Shown piece by piece: positions 44,511 through 53,610 of a stretch of DNA of 64,000 nucleotides. The position numbers and the translations under genes were made by a program. Under the pieces are notes generated by a model, which saw nothing but the letters and a program-made list of their open reading frames with translations, was not told the origin of the DNA and made no database searches. How positions within the stretch are numbered: the first letter of the stretch is position 1; every line of letters starts with the position of its first letter. Location of the stretch: NCBI GenBank assembly GCA_947564465.1, contig CANOCV010000007.1:1-64000 (forward strand), written 5' to 3'. This stretch comes from an uncultured Roseburia sp. GTDB lineage: Bacteria > Bacillota > Clostridia > Lachnospirales > Lachnospiraceae.

Positions 44511-44539
44511 ATTATAACATGCCATAATGCTTGTAATAA
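44511..44539 (-). promoter_or_regulatory. Activator-type promoter of the alpha-galactoside operon
   Basis: On the minus strand TATAAT (44516-44511) is consensus, but the -35 position 17 bases away reads TTATTA (44539-44534). A good -10 and a poor -35 next to an AraC gene fit activator dependence. Confidence 0.6.
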
Positions 44540-44558
44540 ATACCACCATTTTTGATAT

Positions 44559-44574
44559 TTTATGCCTTTATGCC
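44559..44574. promoter_or_regulatory. Tandem TTTATGCC repeats, candidate AraC-protein operator
   Basis: TTTATGCC occurs twice without a gap (44559-44566 and 44567-44574), about 20 bases upstream of the -35 of the transport operon and just upstream of the regulator's own promoter. The spacing is close for two HTH contacts of one AraC monomer. The pattern suits an AraC activator site that also affects the regulator gene. Confidence 0.45.
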
Positions 44575-44591
44575 ATTTTTACTTCCTTTCG

Positions 44592-44621
44592 TTGAATTCA
44601 TCTAGCATTTTGATATATAAT
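44592..44621 (+). promoter_or_regulatory. Promoter of the araC-type regulator
   Basis: TTGAAT (44592-44597) and TATAAT (44616-44621) with 18 bases between them, 25 bases before the ATG of the regulator. Confidence 0.6.
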
Positions 44622-44645
44622 GAAAAAAACAATCGGAGGCATATT

Positions 44646-45494
44646 ATGAGTGAGGTAATCTTTTCGGTATTTCCAAGTGAAAATTTTGTAGATTTAGGTC
44701 TGTATCAATTTGGCTGGGAAAAATGCGACCCTTCCCAATCATTCGGACCGGCAGCCAGAAACCACTATCTATTTCACTATGTTATATCCGGCACCGGCAC
44801 CCTGTATGCCGAAAATTCCAAGGGTGAATCCATAGAATACCACATCAAAAGCGGCCAGGGCTTTATGATGTTTCCTCATCAGATATGTACTTATATCGCG
44901 GACAATACGATTCCATGGGAATACACCTGGATTGAATTTGACGGGCTGCGCGCCAAGGAAACTCTGGAACTGGCGGGTTTAAACCCAAATCAGCCGGTAT
45001 ACAAATCCCGCTATAAAAATATCTCCGATGCGATGAAAACAGAAATGCTCTACATTGTAAACAATAAAGACGCCTCGCCGCTTCACTTAATCGGACATCT
45101 TTATCTGGTGATTGACAATCTTATCCGCTCTTCTTTTTCAGCGCATCTCGTCCAGGAAAACAAACTGCGCGACTTTTACATTAAGGAAGCGTTTGCCTTC
45201 ATTGAACAAAACTTTCAAAACGACATCTCTGTGGAGGACATTGCCGCCTCCTGTGGCCTGAACCGCAGCTATTTCGGCAAAATCTTCCGCGAAAACATCG
45301 GAAAAACTCCGCAGGAATTTCTGATTTCGTACCGCATGACGAAGGCAACCGAGCTGTTAAAGTTAACCACACTCTCTATTGCAGATATCGGAAACGCGGT
45401 CGGCTACCCAAACCAGCTCCATTTTTCGAGAGCATTTAAAAATGTATATGGGATCTCTCCAAGACAATGGCGCTATGAAAATAACAGCAGATAG
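44646..45494 (+). CDS. AraC family regulator of alpha-galactoside use
   Basis: About 282 residues. The N-terminal cupin-like domain (HYLFHYVISGTGTLY, GQGFMMFPHQICTYIAD) binds sugar. The C-terminal double HTH reads ISVEDIAASCGLNRSYFGKIF and LSIADIGNAVGYPNQLHFSRAF, ending KNVYGISPRQWR. Divergent from the binding-protein/permease/GH36 operon, so it likely activates it, as MsmR/RafR do. Start 44646 follows GGAGG; an in-frame upstream ATG lacks one. Confidence 0.93.
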   Translation: MSEVIFSVFPSENFVDLGLYQFGWEKCDPSQSFGPAARNHYLFHYVISGTGTLYAENSKGESIEYHIKSGQGFMMFPHQICTYIADNTIPWEYTWIEFDGLRAKETLELAGLNPNQPVYKSRYKNISDAMKTEMLYIVNNKDASPLHLIGHLYLVIDNLIRSSFSAHLVQENKLRDFYIKEAFAFIEQNFQNDISVEDIAASCGLNRSYFGKIFRENIGKTPQEFLISYRMTKATELLKLTTLSIADIGNAVGYPNQLHFSRAFKNVYGISPRQWRYENNSR

Positions 45495-45509
45495 CTTTCC
45501 ACATCCATA

Positions 45510-45539
45510 TTGACACGCGGAAAATTTAAACCGTATAAT
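45510..45539 (+). promoter_or_regulatory. Sigma-A promoter of the 45.6-kb lipoprotein gene
   Basis: TTGACA (45510-45515) and TATAAT (45534-45539), both consensus, 18 bases apart, 42 bases before the ATG. Confidence 0.75.
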
Positions 45540-45581
45540 GTATGTATCGTAAATTGACGAAAATGAAAGGAAATGGAGATT

Positions 45582-47315
45582 ATGAAAAAGAAATCATTAT
45601 TTGCAGCCGCCTGTCTTTCACTTATGTGTTTGACGGCATGCCAGAGCGCCAAGTCCACTATGGGTGACTCCTACTGGAGCGACCTTAAGGAAGCCGGACA
45701 TTTTTATGATTACGTCGAAGAACATGCCGGTGATTTTGACATGGAGGCTCTAAAAAATGAAGCCTCCTCCTCTGACAGTACCTTAAGCCAGCAGTTCAAA
45801 GCGATCGCGCTTTTATCTGCAACGGAATACCAAAACTACGAAGGTGAGGATTCCCGGTTCCTGTTTGATTACCCGATCAGCGCGGAATATGCAAACAACT
45901 ATCTGGCAAAGGTGAATTCCGAGGGCGATGAATTTTTTGCATCCTTAGACGATGCCTTCTATCCGTATGAATGTATTGAGCCCGTGTTCGCAGCTGCCGA
46001 CAGCCTTGACGGAGAAACCCTTAAGAACCTCTTAAGCGGTTTTCCAGCAGACGCAAGCTACGGCAGCAACATTACAGATACCGTTAAAAAATGGGTTAAT
46101 GCCAACCCGACAAAAATCCCGGAGATCAGTGAAGCCTTGACGGAACTCGGCTTCTTTGACGACTGGACTCTGGACGACTGGAAATCAGCGTATTTCTATA
46201 ATTACTCAGATTCTTATCACGTGCGGACAGATACGACTGCGAATGCGCTTACCTACATAAATTATCTGCGTGAATCTATGCTGCCGGAGCTGGAATCAAA
46301 GTTTGGCATAGACGACTTAAAAAACGCCTCGGAGCTTACAGGAGAGAATTATTTTTCCACAAATATGACCGTTGCCATTGCTGACGGCCCGGAACTTAAG
46401 GATGGAGAAGAAAGCAATCCGTCCGATTCCATAGAACTGGAAGGCAAAAAGGTCGCCGCTTTCTACCGAAACCCTCACACGGAAGAATTTAAAAATTCGC
46501 CGCCGCCGCTTGCGCTTTTGGGCGATTTCATGCTGGAACTTGCCGACGAGGAATGCCCGAAATCACCGGAGGAAGCCGATTACTATCTCGTTCTGACACC
46601 GGCCTATGAGTACGGCGACTATTATCAGGACAATGCGGGAAACGAAACAAAAATTCAGCAGGTGTATGCAACCACCGCAATCGACTTATACGATGCAAAG
46701 ACCGGCACATTACTCCGCCATCTCGGAGATATCACAGAGATGCCGCCGTCTACCATTTTTAAAGACTTATCCGAGGAATCCGCTCAGTATCCTGACATTA
46801 CTTCCGCTGATGTTTTGACATATATTTACCATAATGTCAACACCCCGGATTCCTACACCAGTCTGCTTGACAACACTGTCGGTCTGGGTTCCGAGCTCTC
46901 AAAAGACGAATCCGTTATTCTTGGAAACTGGGAGATAACATATCATTCCAGTCAAACCGTAAAGGAATTTGATGAGGGCATGTTCCGCTACACAGCGAAA
47001 GACGGATGCCAGTTCATCAGAGGTGAATTTACCATCAAGAATGTCGGAACCGAGAACGATACCTTCCTCCCTATGGTATATTATGTCGATAAAGATCCAA
47101 TCGTACAGATTACCGATGCAAATCGCGAGAATTTCTACAATTGTGTCGACGCCATGAGCGCCAGCAGATGCTTAAACGGCACCTCCTTAGAGCCGGGCGA
47201 GTCAAAGGACGGCGAGCTGATTTTTGAGGTGGCTGATGAAGCAATCCAGGGAGAGGGGCCTCTTTACGCAGCGGTATCCTTGGGCAACAAGATTGTCTAT
47301 TATACATTAGAGTGA
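45582..47315 (+). CDS. Large lipoprotein of unknown function
   Basis: About 577 residues with a lipobox (LMCLTAC, cysteine near residue 20), so anchored outside the membrane. The middle (NEGDEFFASLDDAF..., ALTYINYLRESMLPELE) is helical, and the C-terminal 150 residues look like a DUF4352-type immunoglobulin-like domain (EFTIKNVGTENDTFLPMVYYVD, LEPGESKDGELIFEV). No enzyme motif recognised. The gene has its own promoter, and GGAG lies six bases before ATG 45582. Confidence 0.8.
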   Translation: MKKKSLFAAACLSLMCLTACQSAKSTMGDSYWSDLKEAGHFYDYVEEHAGDFDMEALKNEASSSDSTLSQQFKAIALLSATEYQNYEGEDSRFLFDYPISAEYANNYLAKVNSEGDEFFASLDDAFYPYECIEPVFAAADSLDGETLKNLLSGFPADASYGSNITDTVKKWVNANPTKIPEISEALTELGFFDDWTLDDWKSAYFYNYSDSYHVRTDTTANALTYINYLRESMLPELESKFGIDDLKNASELTGENYFSTNMTVAIADGPELKDGEESNPSDSIELEGKKVAAFYRNPHTEEFKNSPPPLALLGDFMLELADEECPKSPEEADYYLVLTPAYEYGDYYQDNAGNETKIQQVYATTAIDLYDAKTGTLLRHLGDITEMPPSTIFKDLSEESAQYPDITSADVLTYIYHNVNTPDSYTSLLDNTVGLGSELSKDESVILGNWEITYHSSQTVKEFDEGMFRYTAKDGCQFIRGEFTIKNVGTENDTFLPMVYYVDKDPIVQITDANRENFYNCVDAMSASRCLNGTSLEPGESKDGELIFEVADEAIQGEGPLYAAVSLGNKIVYYTLE

Positions 47316-47346
47316 TGGCGTTCCGATTTTTATGCGTTTAGCTGTC

Positions 47347-47373
47347 ACTATCCTCCTTTTTCAACATATTTTA
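47347..47373 (+). promoter_or_regulatory. Candidate sigma-K (late mother-cell) promoter
   Basis: AC (47347-47348), 16 bases, CATATTTTA (47365-47373) fits the sigma-K pattern AC-N16/17-CATANNNTA. It lies 31 bases before the ATG of a SpoIID/LysM protein, which would suit expression in the mother cell late in sporulation. Short degenerate motifs arise by chance, so this is supportive only. Confidence 0.45.
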
Positions 47374-47403
47374 TAACATCAGGAAAAAGGAGAACATGAA
47401 TTT

Positions 47404-49044
47404 ATGTCTATCGGTTATTTGATCATGCAGGCCCGGACTGCCCATGACGCCGTTCCTCTGAGCGGCGTGCAGATCCGGGTTATGGATGATTTCGGAAACA
47501 CGATCTATGCACTGACAACAGATGAGAGCGGCGAAACCGAACGACTCCCGCTGGAAACTGTGGATAAAAGCTTTTCTCAAAATCAATATTATTCTGGAAC
47601 GCCGTATGTTAGCTACAATGTTCTTGCACAGGCATCCGGCTTTAACTCCCTTTACATCACAGATATCCCAATCTTCGAAGGTGAAACAGCTACTCTGCCG
47701 CTCGCGCTTGTCCCGATGCAGCAAATGCAGCGCCGCCCTTCCCAGACAGAGATATCTGTCGGAAAACCCGCCGTCGCAATGCCGGAGGTACGCAATCAGG
47801 AGGGCGCGGCCCAAACGCCTTATGTGCTGCGCCAGGTTGTGATTCCGAATCCGATCACCGTACATCTGGGTACGCCTGCTTCATCCGCATCAAACGTGCA
47901 GGTATCCTTTCCCGACTATGTAAAAAATGTTGCAAGCAGCGAAATTTATCCTACCTGGCCGACCGCCGCTCTGACGGCCAATATTTACGCCATTATCACA
48001 TTCGCCTTAAACCGCGTTTACACCGAATGGTACAAAAGCCGCGGCTACAACTTTGATATTACAAACAGCACTGCTTATGACCAGTACTTTGTATACGGCC
48101 GCCCGATCTATGATTCCATCAGCCGGATTGTAGACAAAATTTTCAATGAGTATGTCCGCAGACAAGGACAGCTTGCTCCCTACTTTACTTCCTTCTGCAA
48201 CGGAACCACCTCCACCTGCCAGGGAATGTCACAGTGGGGAACCGTAACGCTTGCAAACCGCGGCCTTACTCCGCTTGAAATTCTGCGCTCGTACTACCCT
48301 AACGATGTGGAAATTGCGGAGACAAATATCATCACCAACGTCCTCTCCTCCTATCCGGGAACCCCGCTAAAGGTCGGCAGCACAGGGCTTGACGTTCAGA
48401 CCATACAGACGTATCTGAACAGAATACGAAAAAATTACCCGGCCATCCCCGCTATTACCGACGAAACAGGCGTCTTCCAAAACAGCACAAGAGATGCCGT
48501 GAGGAAATTCCAAAGCATCTTCGATTTGGCCACGGACGGCATTGTCGGAAAAAGTACCTGGTACAAACTTTCAAGTCTGTATGCCGCTGTAACCAGACTG
48601 GCGGAATTGGACAGCGAGGGCACGACGCTTGGCATAGGAACCGTTCCCCCGTCTGTTGTCCTCAGACAGGGACAAAGAGGCCAGGACGTTATCACTCTGC
48701 AGTATCTTTTGAATGTAATCTCCGAATATTATCCGAGTGTCCCCGCCCCTGCACAGGACGGTATATTTGGAAATGAAACAAGACGGGCGGTCGTCGCATT
48801 TCAACAGACAATGCGCCTTGACCCCGACGGCTTTGTCGGCCCGCTCACATGGAAAGCTCTCTATGAAACGTATCAGGGAATCGGGCAGAATTCCCCCGGC
48901 TCCGGCACAACATATGTCGTTCAGCCCGGCGACAGCCTCTGGTTGATTTCCCGCAAATATAACACTACCGTAGACGCCCTAAAACGTCTCAACGGGCTGA
49001 CGAGCGATCTCATTATGGTTGGGCAGGTACTTAGAATCCCGTAA
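47404..49044 (+). CDS. SpoIID-like spore wall protein with two PG-binding and one LysM domain
   Basis: A 546-residue protein without a signal peptide. Residues 10-110 resemble a carboxypeptidase-regulatory/prealbumin-like beta domain (SGVQIRVMDDFGNTIYALTT). Residues 165-310 are SpoIID-like (NIYAIITFALNRVYTEWY, SFCNGTTSTCQGMSQWGT, GLTPLEILRSYY). Two peptidoglycan-binding-1 domains follow (320-395, DGIVGKSTW; 420-495, DGIFGNETR), then a LysM (502-546, YVVQPGDSLWLISRKYN). SpoIID proteins are lytic transglycosylases. Lack of a signal with cortex-binding domains suits assembly in the mother cell onto the spore. A ribosome-binding site AAAAAGGAG precedes the ATG. Confidence 0.85.
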   Translation: MSIGYLIMQARTAHDAVPLSGVQIRVMDDFGNTIYALTTDESGETERLPLETVDKSFSQNQYYSGTPYVSYNVLAQASGFNSLYITDIPIFEGETATLPLALVPMQQMQRRPSQTEISVGKPAVAMPEVRNQEGAAQTPYVLRQVVIPNPITVHLGTPASSASNVQVSFPDYVKNVASSEIYPTWPTAALTANIYAIITFALNRVYTEWYKSRGYNFDITNSTAYDQYFVYGRPIYDSISRIVDKIFNEYVRRQGQLAPYFTSFCNGTTSTCQGMSQWGTVTLANRGLTPLEILRSYYPNDVEIAETNIITNVLSSYPGTPLKVGSTGLDVQTIQTYLNRIRKNYPAIPAITDETGVFQNSTRDAVRKFQSIFDLATDGIVGKSTWYKLSSLYAAVTRLAELDSEGTTLGIGTVPPSVVLRQGQRGQDVITLQYLLNVISEYYPSVPAPAQDGIFGNETRRAVVAFQQTMRLDPDGFVGPLTWKALYETYQGIGQNSPGSGTTYVVQPGDSLWLISRKYNTTVDALKRLNGLTSDLIMVGQVLRIP

Positions 49045-49112
49045 GAAATTAGGAAAATCATAGGCTTTAACACTTCACAGCAACAAGGTCTTTCCTATGA
49101 TAAAATTCAAAA

Positions 49113-49142
49113 CCCGCCGACGGAAGCAATTCCGTCAGCGGG
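49113..49142 (-). terminator. Rho-independent terminator after the flavoprotein gene
   Basis: CCCGCCGACGGAA and TTCCGTCAGCGGG (one G-U pair) form a 13-bp stem with a GCAA loop; on the minus strand TTTTGAATTTT follows. It serves the pfkB-flavoprotein unit and stands between convergent genes. Confidence 0.8.
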
Positions 49143-49163
49143 CCTTAGTCTCATATTCTTTTC

Positions 49164-49781
49164 CTAGCGGATAAAATTCATCGGCGCAAACGGTTCCTTT
49201 TGCGGAATGCCATATTTTTCCCGTCCAAGCGCAATACTCTTCATAAGAAACGCCATATTTCCAGCCAATGTTCTCATTCCCTGGAGCCCTTCCGTATCCT
49301 GCTGCGCTTCCCCCGGCTGTGCGCCATGAATACTGTTCCAATACTGTCCCGATGCCACCGGCATACCTGAAATTGTAAAATATTTATTCAGCTCATCAAA
49401 GGTCGCAGACAGACCGCCCCTTCTCGCCGCCACAACGCTTGCCCCAACCTTCATCGTCTTATCGAACGGCGTACTGTAAAAGAGTCTCGTCAAAAACGCC
49501 ACCAGCGTTGCGTTCGCCGATGCATAATACACCGGACTTCCGACAACCAACCCGTCGCAGGCCTCGAACTTCTGCGCCGTCTCGTTTACCAGGTCGTCGA
49601 ATACACACTTCCCGTTTTTCTTACAGGCAAGACAGGCAATGCAGCCCCGTATGTCTTTATTCCCCACATGCACGATCTCTGTTTCAATTCCTTCCTGCCC
49701 AAACACACCCTCCATCTCATGCAAAGCGACATATGTATTTCCCTTCGCCCGCGGACTTCCGTTTATCATCAATACCTTCAT
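49164..49781 (-). CDS. Flavodoxin-like NAD(P)H-dependent FMN oxidoreductase
   Basis: A 205-residue protein with the FMN loop INGSPRAKGNTYVAL, the IRGCIACLACKKNGKC cysteine pattern of NADPH-dependent FMN reductase/iron-sulfur flavoproteins, and VVGSPVYYASANATLVAF. Cofactor reduction or quinone/nitro-compound reduction is likely; four cysteines may hold a disulfide or a cluster. Its ATG overlaps the stop of the sugar kinase by four bases and its AAGGAGG lies within it. Confidence 0.88.
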   Translation of the reverse strand: MKVLMINGSPRAKGNTYVALHEMEGVFGQEGIETEIVHVGNKDIRGCIACLACKKNGKCVFDDLVNETAQKFEACDGLVVGSPVYYASANATLVAFLTRLFYSTPFDKTMKVGASVVAARRGGLSATFDELNKYFTISGMPVASGQYWNSIHGAQPGEAQQDTEGLQGMRTLAGNMAFLMKSIALGREKYGIPQKEPFAPMNFIR

Positions 49782-50749
49782 GAAAAACCTCCTTTCGAAA
49801 TATTTTCCAAAATCTCTTCCTCAAACGGCATGACCCGCAGTGCCCCTTTTCTCGTTGTAATCAACGAAGCCGCACTGTTGGCAAATGTAAGCATCTCCTT
49901 TAAATCGTCCTTTCCAAGCTGAGTCAAGCCATGTTCAAGGATGTAATGCAGGATGCATCCGCAGAATGTGTCTCCCGCACCTGTTGTTTCTATCGTATTC
50001 TTCTGCCAGAACGGAGCCGCTTCTACCATATCGCCTTTATAATACGCCCGGCTCCCCTCCTTACCCATAGAAACCAAAATCAACGGAATCTGAAATCTCT
50101 CACGGATCCATTCCACACCCTTCGTATAATCCGTTTCTCCTGACAGCCACTGTATCTCATTATCCGATATCTTCAAAATATCGCATTGTCCCAGGCCGTA
50201 TAAAATCTGCTCCCTTGCCTCGTCCAAAGTCTTCCACAGCGGAGGTCGCAGATTGGGATCAAATGAGATAAGCACACCGCTTTCCTTGGCTGTTTTAAGC
50301 GCTTTCTTTGTCGCCTCTCTCACCCCCTCATGGGTCATAGACAAGCTTCCGAAATGAAAAATCTTAGAGCTGCGGATTAACTCCTGCGGTACTTCGGCCT
50401 CTGTCAGCATTACATCCGCTCCCGGATTTCTGTAAAAAGAAAAATCCCTGTCTCCGTCAGGATGGGTATGTACCATCGCCAACGTCGTGTGCACCTCATC
50501 ATCCATATACAGATAATCCGCACCGATACCGACATCACAGAGCGCCTCTTTTAACTGACTCCCGAAAGAATCCTTCCCCACCTTTCCGATGAATGAAGTG
50601 GTATGCCCCAGTCTGGTCAGCATTGCAAGCACATTGCATGGCGCTCCTCCCGGGTTCGCCTCAAACAAAGGATTTCCCTGCTCACTTTCGCCACTTTGAG
50701 TGAAGTCTATAAGCAGCTCCCCCAATGCCGTTACATCAACCTCTACCAT
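49778..50749 (-). CDS. PfkB family sugar kinase, probably fructokinase
   Basis: A 323-residue ribokinase-fold protein. ANPGGAPCNVLAMLTRLGH is the sugar-binding start, IGKVGKDSFG and DPNLRPPLWK (fructokinase-type N-R-P-x-x-W) follow, and TTGAGDTFCG has the catalytic aspartate. It phosphorylates fructose (ScrK/FrcK-like). Its product would use the fructose released if raffinose-type sugars from the nearby GH36 locus yield sucrose; no sucrose hydrolase lies in the window. GGAGG precedes ATG. Confidence 0.88.
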   Translation of the reverse strand: MVEVDVTALGELLIDFTQSGESEQGNPLFEANPGGAPCNVLAMLTRLGHTTSFIGKVGKDSFGSQLKEALCDVGIGADYLYMDDEVHTTLAMVHTHPDGDRDFSFYRNPGADVMLTEAEVPQELIRSSKIFHFGSLSMTHEGVREATKKALKTAKESGVLISFDPNLRPPLWKTLDEAREQILYGLGQCDILKISDNEIQWLSGETDYTKGVEWIRERFQIPLILVSMGKEGSRAYYKGDMVEAAPFWQKNTIETTGAGDTFCGCILHYILEHGLTQLGKDDLKEMLTFANSAASLITTRKGALRVMPFEEEILENISKGGFS

Positions 50750-50780
50750 CCGTTTTCCTCCTTATTTTAATTTATATTTC

Positions 50781-51407
50781 TCACTGAACAGAGAGCGTAT
50801 CTTGAGGATTCTCATCCTCAAATTCAAATACGCACTTTTCAAACACGTTAATCACATGCGTGTCCTGATATTTATCGTAGCGCTTATGCCTGCTTCCGTA
50901 ATTCAAGTGCATATGTCCGTGAAGAAAATATTTCGGACGGTACTTCTCCATCAACGTCCGAAACACCCGAAAGCCCTGATGCGGCAGATCGCGTCCGTCA
51001 TTTAACTGATAGGCGGGCGCATGCGTCACCAATATATCAAAGCCGCGTTTTCTGAACAGCTGAAAACGCAGCTTTGAAGCTCGCTGCTTCATCTGCCACT
51101 CCGTATACTGATGTGTCCCCGAGCTGTAACGCATCGAACCGCCAAGCCCTAAAATTCTAACACCCTTGTGAACATATATCCGATCTTCAATGCAGACACA
51201 GCCCTCCGGCGGAAATTTGTCGTACTTTTCATCATGGTTCCCATGTACATATAATACCGGCGCAGAGGAAAACGTCACCAAAAAGGAGAGATAGTGAGGG
51301 TCCAGATCACCGCAGGAGATAATCAAATCGATATCCTCAAGCTTACTCTTATCAAAATATTCCCACAAATATTTAGATTCTTCATCCGAAATTGCCAATA
51401 TCTTCAT
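50781..51407 (-). CDS. Calcineurin-like metallophosphoesterase
   Basis: A 208-residue phosphoesterase. Metal ligands are seen in LAISDEESKY, IISCGDLDPHYL, VHGNHDEKYD, ILVTHAP and LHGHMHLNYG, the complete D-x-H/GDxx/GNHD/GHxH set, except that the first motif reads SDEE instead of D-x-H. Substrate unknown. It starts nine bases from the preceding stop of the BMP-fusion gene, suggesting cotranscription. Confidence 0.88.
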   Translation of the reverse strand: MKILAISDEESKYLWEYFDKSKLEDIDLIISCGDLDPHYLSFLVTFSSAPVLYVHGNHDEKYDKFPPEGCVCIEDRIYVHKGVRILGLGGSMRYSSGTHQYTEWQMKQRASKLRFQLFRKRGFDILVTHAPAYQLNDGRDLPHQGFRVFRTLMEKYRPKYFLHGHMHLNYGSRHKRYDKYQDTHVINVFEKCVFEFEDENPQDTLSVQ

Positions 51408-51415
51408 TGTATAAA

Positions 51416-53329
51416 CTATCCCTCGTTTTTCTTTACTCCCTGCTGCTTGATCACAGGCTCCGCCTGTTCCTTCAGCTCTTCCTTATCCGGAATGCTTCCG
51501 ATTACATTCTCGGCCAGCCAGTCCATCGTCATAATCTCCTCGGAGGTAAGGCTACGCTTTGGATCATCCGATACCACACCTGTCTGAGAATATAGTATGC
51601 CCGAAAACGGGTTAAATACCTCCGTACTGATCGCTGTTTTCAAAAGACCCGCCAAACGCTTTTGTCCAATTGGCAAATACTTGGAAAATACTACGTCAAT
51701 CACACCCTCGGCCATTCCCCACCAGTAGTTTATGGCTTTCTTGGCAGAAGGGTCGTCGTCATACTTCCATGTTCCGTCCATAATCGCGCAAATCAGCTGC
51801 TCATAAAATTTCCCCCAGTGCCAAAGCGGCATGCCAAAATTCCTTGGCATCCCCTCTTCAATATGATAGATACCGAAAAACCGGGACGCTTCCTCCGGGA
51901 TTACCATATCTCTTCCCGATACACAGGAAGATCCTGTTTCCCGGATACGCTCCTCAATCTCCATCTCCTCTTTGGCAGAAGACCACTCCAGATAAACCTT
52001 TGCCCTTGGATTAATCAGCTTTGCTCCCAACGCAAATGCATTGATATTGGCAATTGTACCGTAAATCGGATAATCGGCAATATACGTAAGCCTATTGTTC
52101 TCGGCCATTGCTCCGGCAATCGCACCCATTAAAAATTTGGCCTCATACATTCTTGAATAATACGTCCGAATATACCGGTGGGAGGTGTTTAAGGAGCAAT
52201 TCAAAATCCTGACCTTCGGGTTGGCAATTGCCGCCTTCACACTCGCCTGCACAAAAGCCGGCGTCGTCGTAAAAATGATATCACAGCCCGCATTTATGGC
52301 ATCCTCAATCATGGCATCCACATTTTCCTGCATTCCGTTTTCATAGCAAACCGTATGTACCTCCTCCGGAAATGTCTCCTCCAGATGAAGCCGGCCAAGC
52401 TCATGGGCATACGTCCAGGCAGAGGTTCCAGGCGTTTTTTCATAAACAAACGCAATATTCAACTTCCGCGGCGACTGCAGATGCAAAATACTAAGCGGCG
52501 ACTTCTTTTTCTGATTTGGCTTCATTTTCAAATCAATTTCCGATTCCTCCCCAAGAAGCACAAACTCTTCCCAGCTTTTCGCAATCAGCTCCTGCATCTC
52601 ACTGGTGGTTTTCCCGTCAATCACATCATAACCGTACAGCGTTATAAATGATAAAAACGCATCGCCCGGCGTAATATCCAGCTTATCTCCGCCTTTTGCC
52701 TTATATTCAGAGGTAAACCTCGTATAAATGGAACTGAATTCTAACAGCTCTTCTTCCGTCCACTTCTCCTGCGGTTCTTTTCCCACTGCCTCCTGCAGCT
52801 TGGCATACCCGCCCTCCTGTGAAAACCAAATATAATTAATCGGCGCCAGGCGGTAGAAATCCAGATATTCATAATAAATCTTATTTTCTTTTTCCTCGGT
52901 GCGCTTTGGTACGATACGGATCACATCTCCCAAAACGGAAACGGCTCCGGTATATTTCATCACACTGACGCGCTTATTTCCCTCCACTACATAAAATTTG
53001 TACATATATTCATAAACTTTAATCGGATCACGAATGCCCTTCTCCACATGAGAGTCCAACAACTTTACCCACTTAGTGGCAAATTCGGTGTTCTCCTGCA
53101 ATATCGGCATAAAATTTCCCGCAAACGAGCTGCTCCTTGCAGCAGTTTTCGTTCCCTCTATCTGCTCTATGGGAATCTGCACCTGTCCAATCGGCACCTC
53201 GGAGTAAGATCCCCTCGCCGGCAAAATATCATCCAGGACCTGCAAAATCGGTCTTTCTCCCCGCAGCATCCTCATCTGATAATCCTTCTTCCCTAATTTT
53301 AGTGCTTTTTTATAATCTTCTTTTCCCAT
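51416..53329 (-). CDS. Cytosolic fusion of a ParB/Srx-like domain and a BMP-type binding protein
   Basis: About 637 residues, with no signal peptide or lipobox. Residues 40-160 show a ParB-like core (QVQIPIEQIEGTK, RDPIKVYEYMYKFYVVEGNKRVSVMKYTGA, where YVVEG-x-x-R-V is the motif). A helical linker follows, then from about 300 a BMP/PnrA-type purine-nucleoside-binding fold (LNIAFVYEKTPGTSAWTYAHELGR, IFTTTPAFVQASVKAA, NCSLNTSHRYIRTYYSRMYEAKFLMGAIAG). Location inside the cell argues against transport; nucleoside sensing or regulation is a guess. AGGAGG lies before ATG 53329. Confidence 0.75.
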   Translation of the reverse strand: MGKEDYKKALKLGKKDYQMRMLRGERPILQVLDDILPARGSYSEVPIGQVQIPIEQIEGTKTAARSSSFAGNFMPILQENTEFATKWVKLLDSHVEKGIRDPIKVYEYMYKFYVVEGNKRVSVMKYTGAVSVLGDVIRIVPKRTEEKENKIYYEYLDFYRLAPINYIWFSQEGGYAKLQEAVGKEPQEKWTEEELLEFSSIYTRFTSEYKAKGGDKLDITPGDAFLSFITLYGYDVIDGKTTSEMQELIAKSWEEFVLLGEESEIDLKMKPNQKKKSPLSILHLQSPRKLNIAFVYEKTPGTSAWTYAHELGRLHLEETFPEEVHTVCYENGMQENVDAMIEDAINAGCDIIFTTTPAFVQASVKAAIANPKVRILNCSLNTSHRYIRTYYSRMYEAKFLMGAIAGAMAENNRLTYIADYPIYGTIANINAFALGAKLINPRAKVYLEWSSAKEEMEIEERIRETGSSCVSGRDMVIPEEASRFFGIYHIEEGMPRNFGMPLWHWGKFYEQLICAIMDGTWKYDDDPSAKKAINYWWGMAEGVIDVVFSKYLPIGQKRLAGLLKTAISTEVFNPFSGILYSQTGVVSDDPKRSLTSEEIMTMDWLAENVIGSIPDKEELKEQAEPVIKQQGVKKNEG

Positions 53330-53610
53330 AATATCCTCCTGTTCCATCTCGCACCTATTCTACCATAAACTTCTTCTATAATCTATACCCCTCTTTCATA
53401 TAGCTTACCATTCACTGCTATTCATGGCCGGATGGAGCTTATAACAACAATTCGGAGCGATATGTACAGTTTTTCTACACAAAAAGCGGGCGAATCCATT
53501 TTATCACAGGCGAGGACAACACGACCTCTAATTGTCTGCTCAAATGTACATTCGTCCACTTTCCGGCCTTCTGTAACTATCACAGGATGAATCCGACTCC
53601 CCAGACATTC
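53330..53610. other. Gap without an assignable gene
   Basis: About 280 bases upstream of the BMP fusion. On plus and minus there are open readings of 60-75 codons (plus around 53430-53650, minus around 53430-53600), but neither has a start with a ribosome-binding site or a family I recognise. Either may be a relic. Confidence 0.3.
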
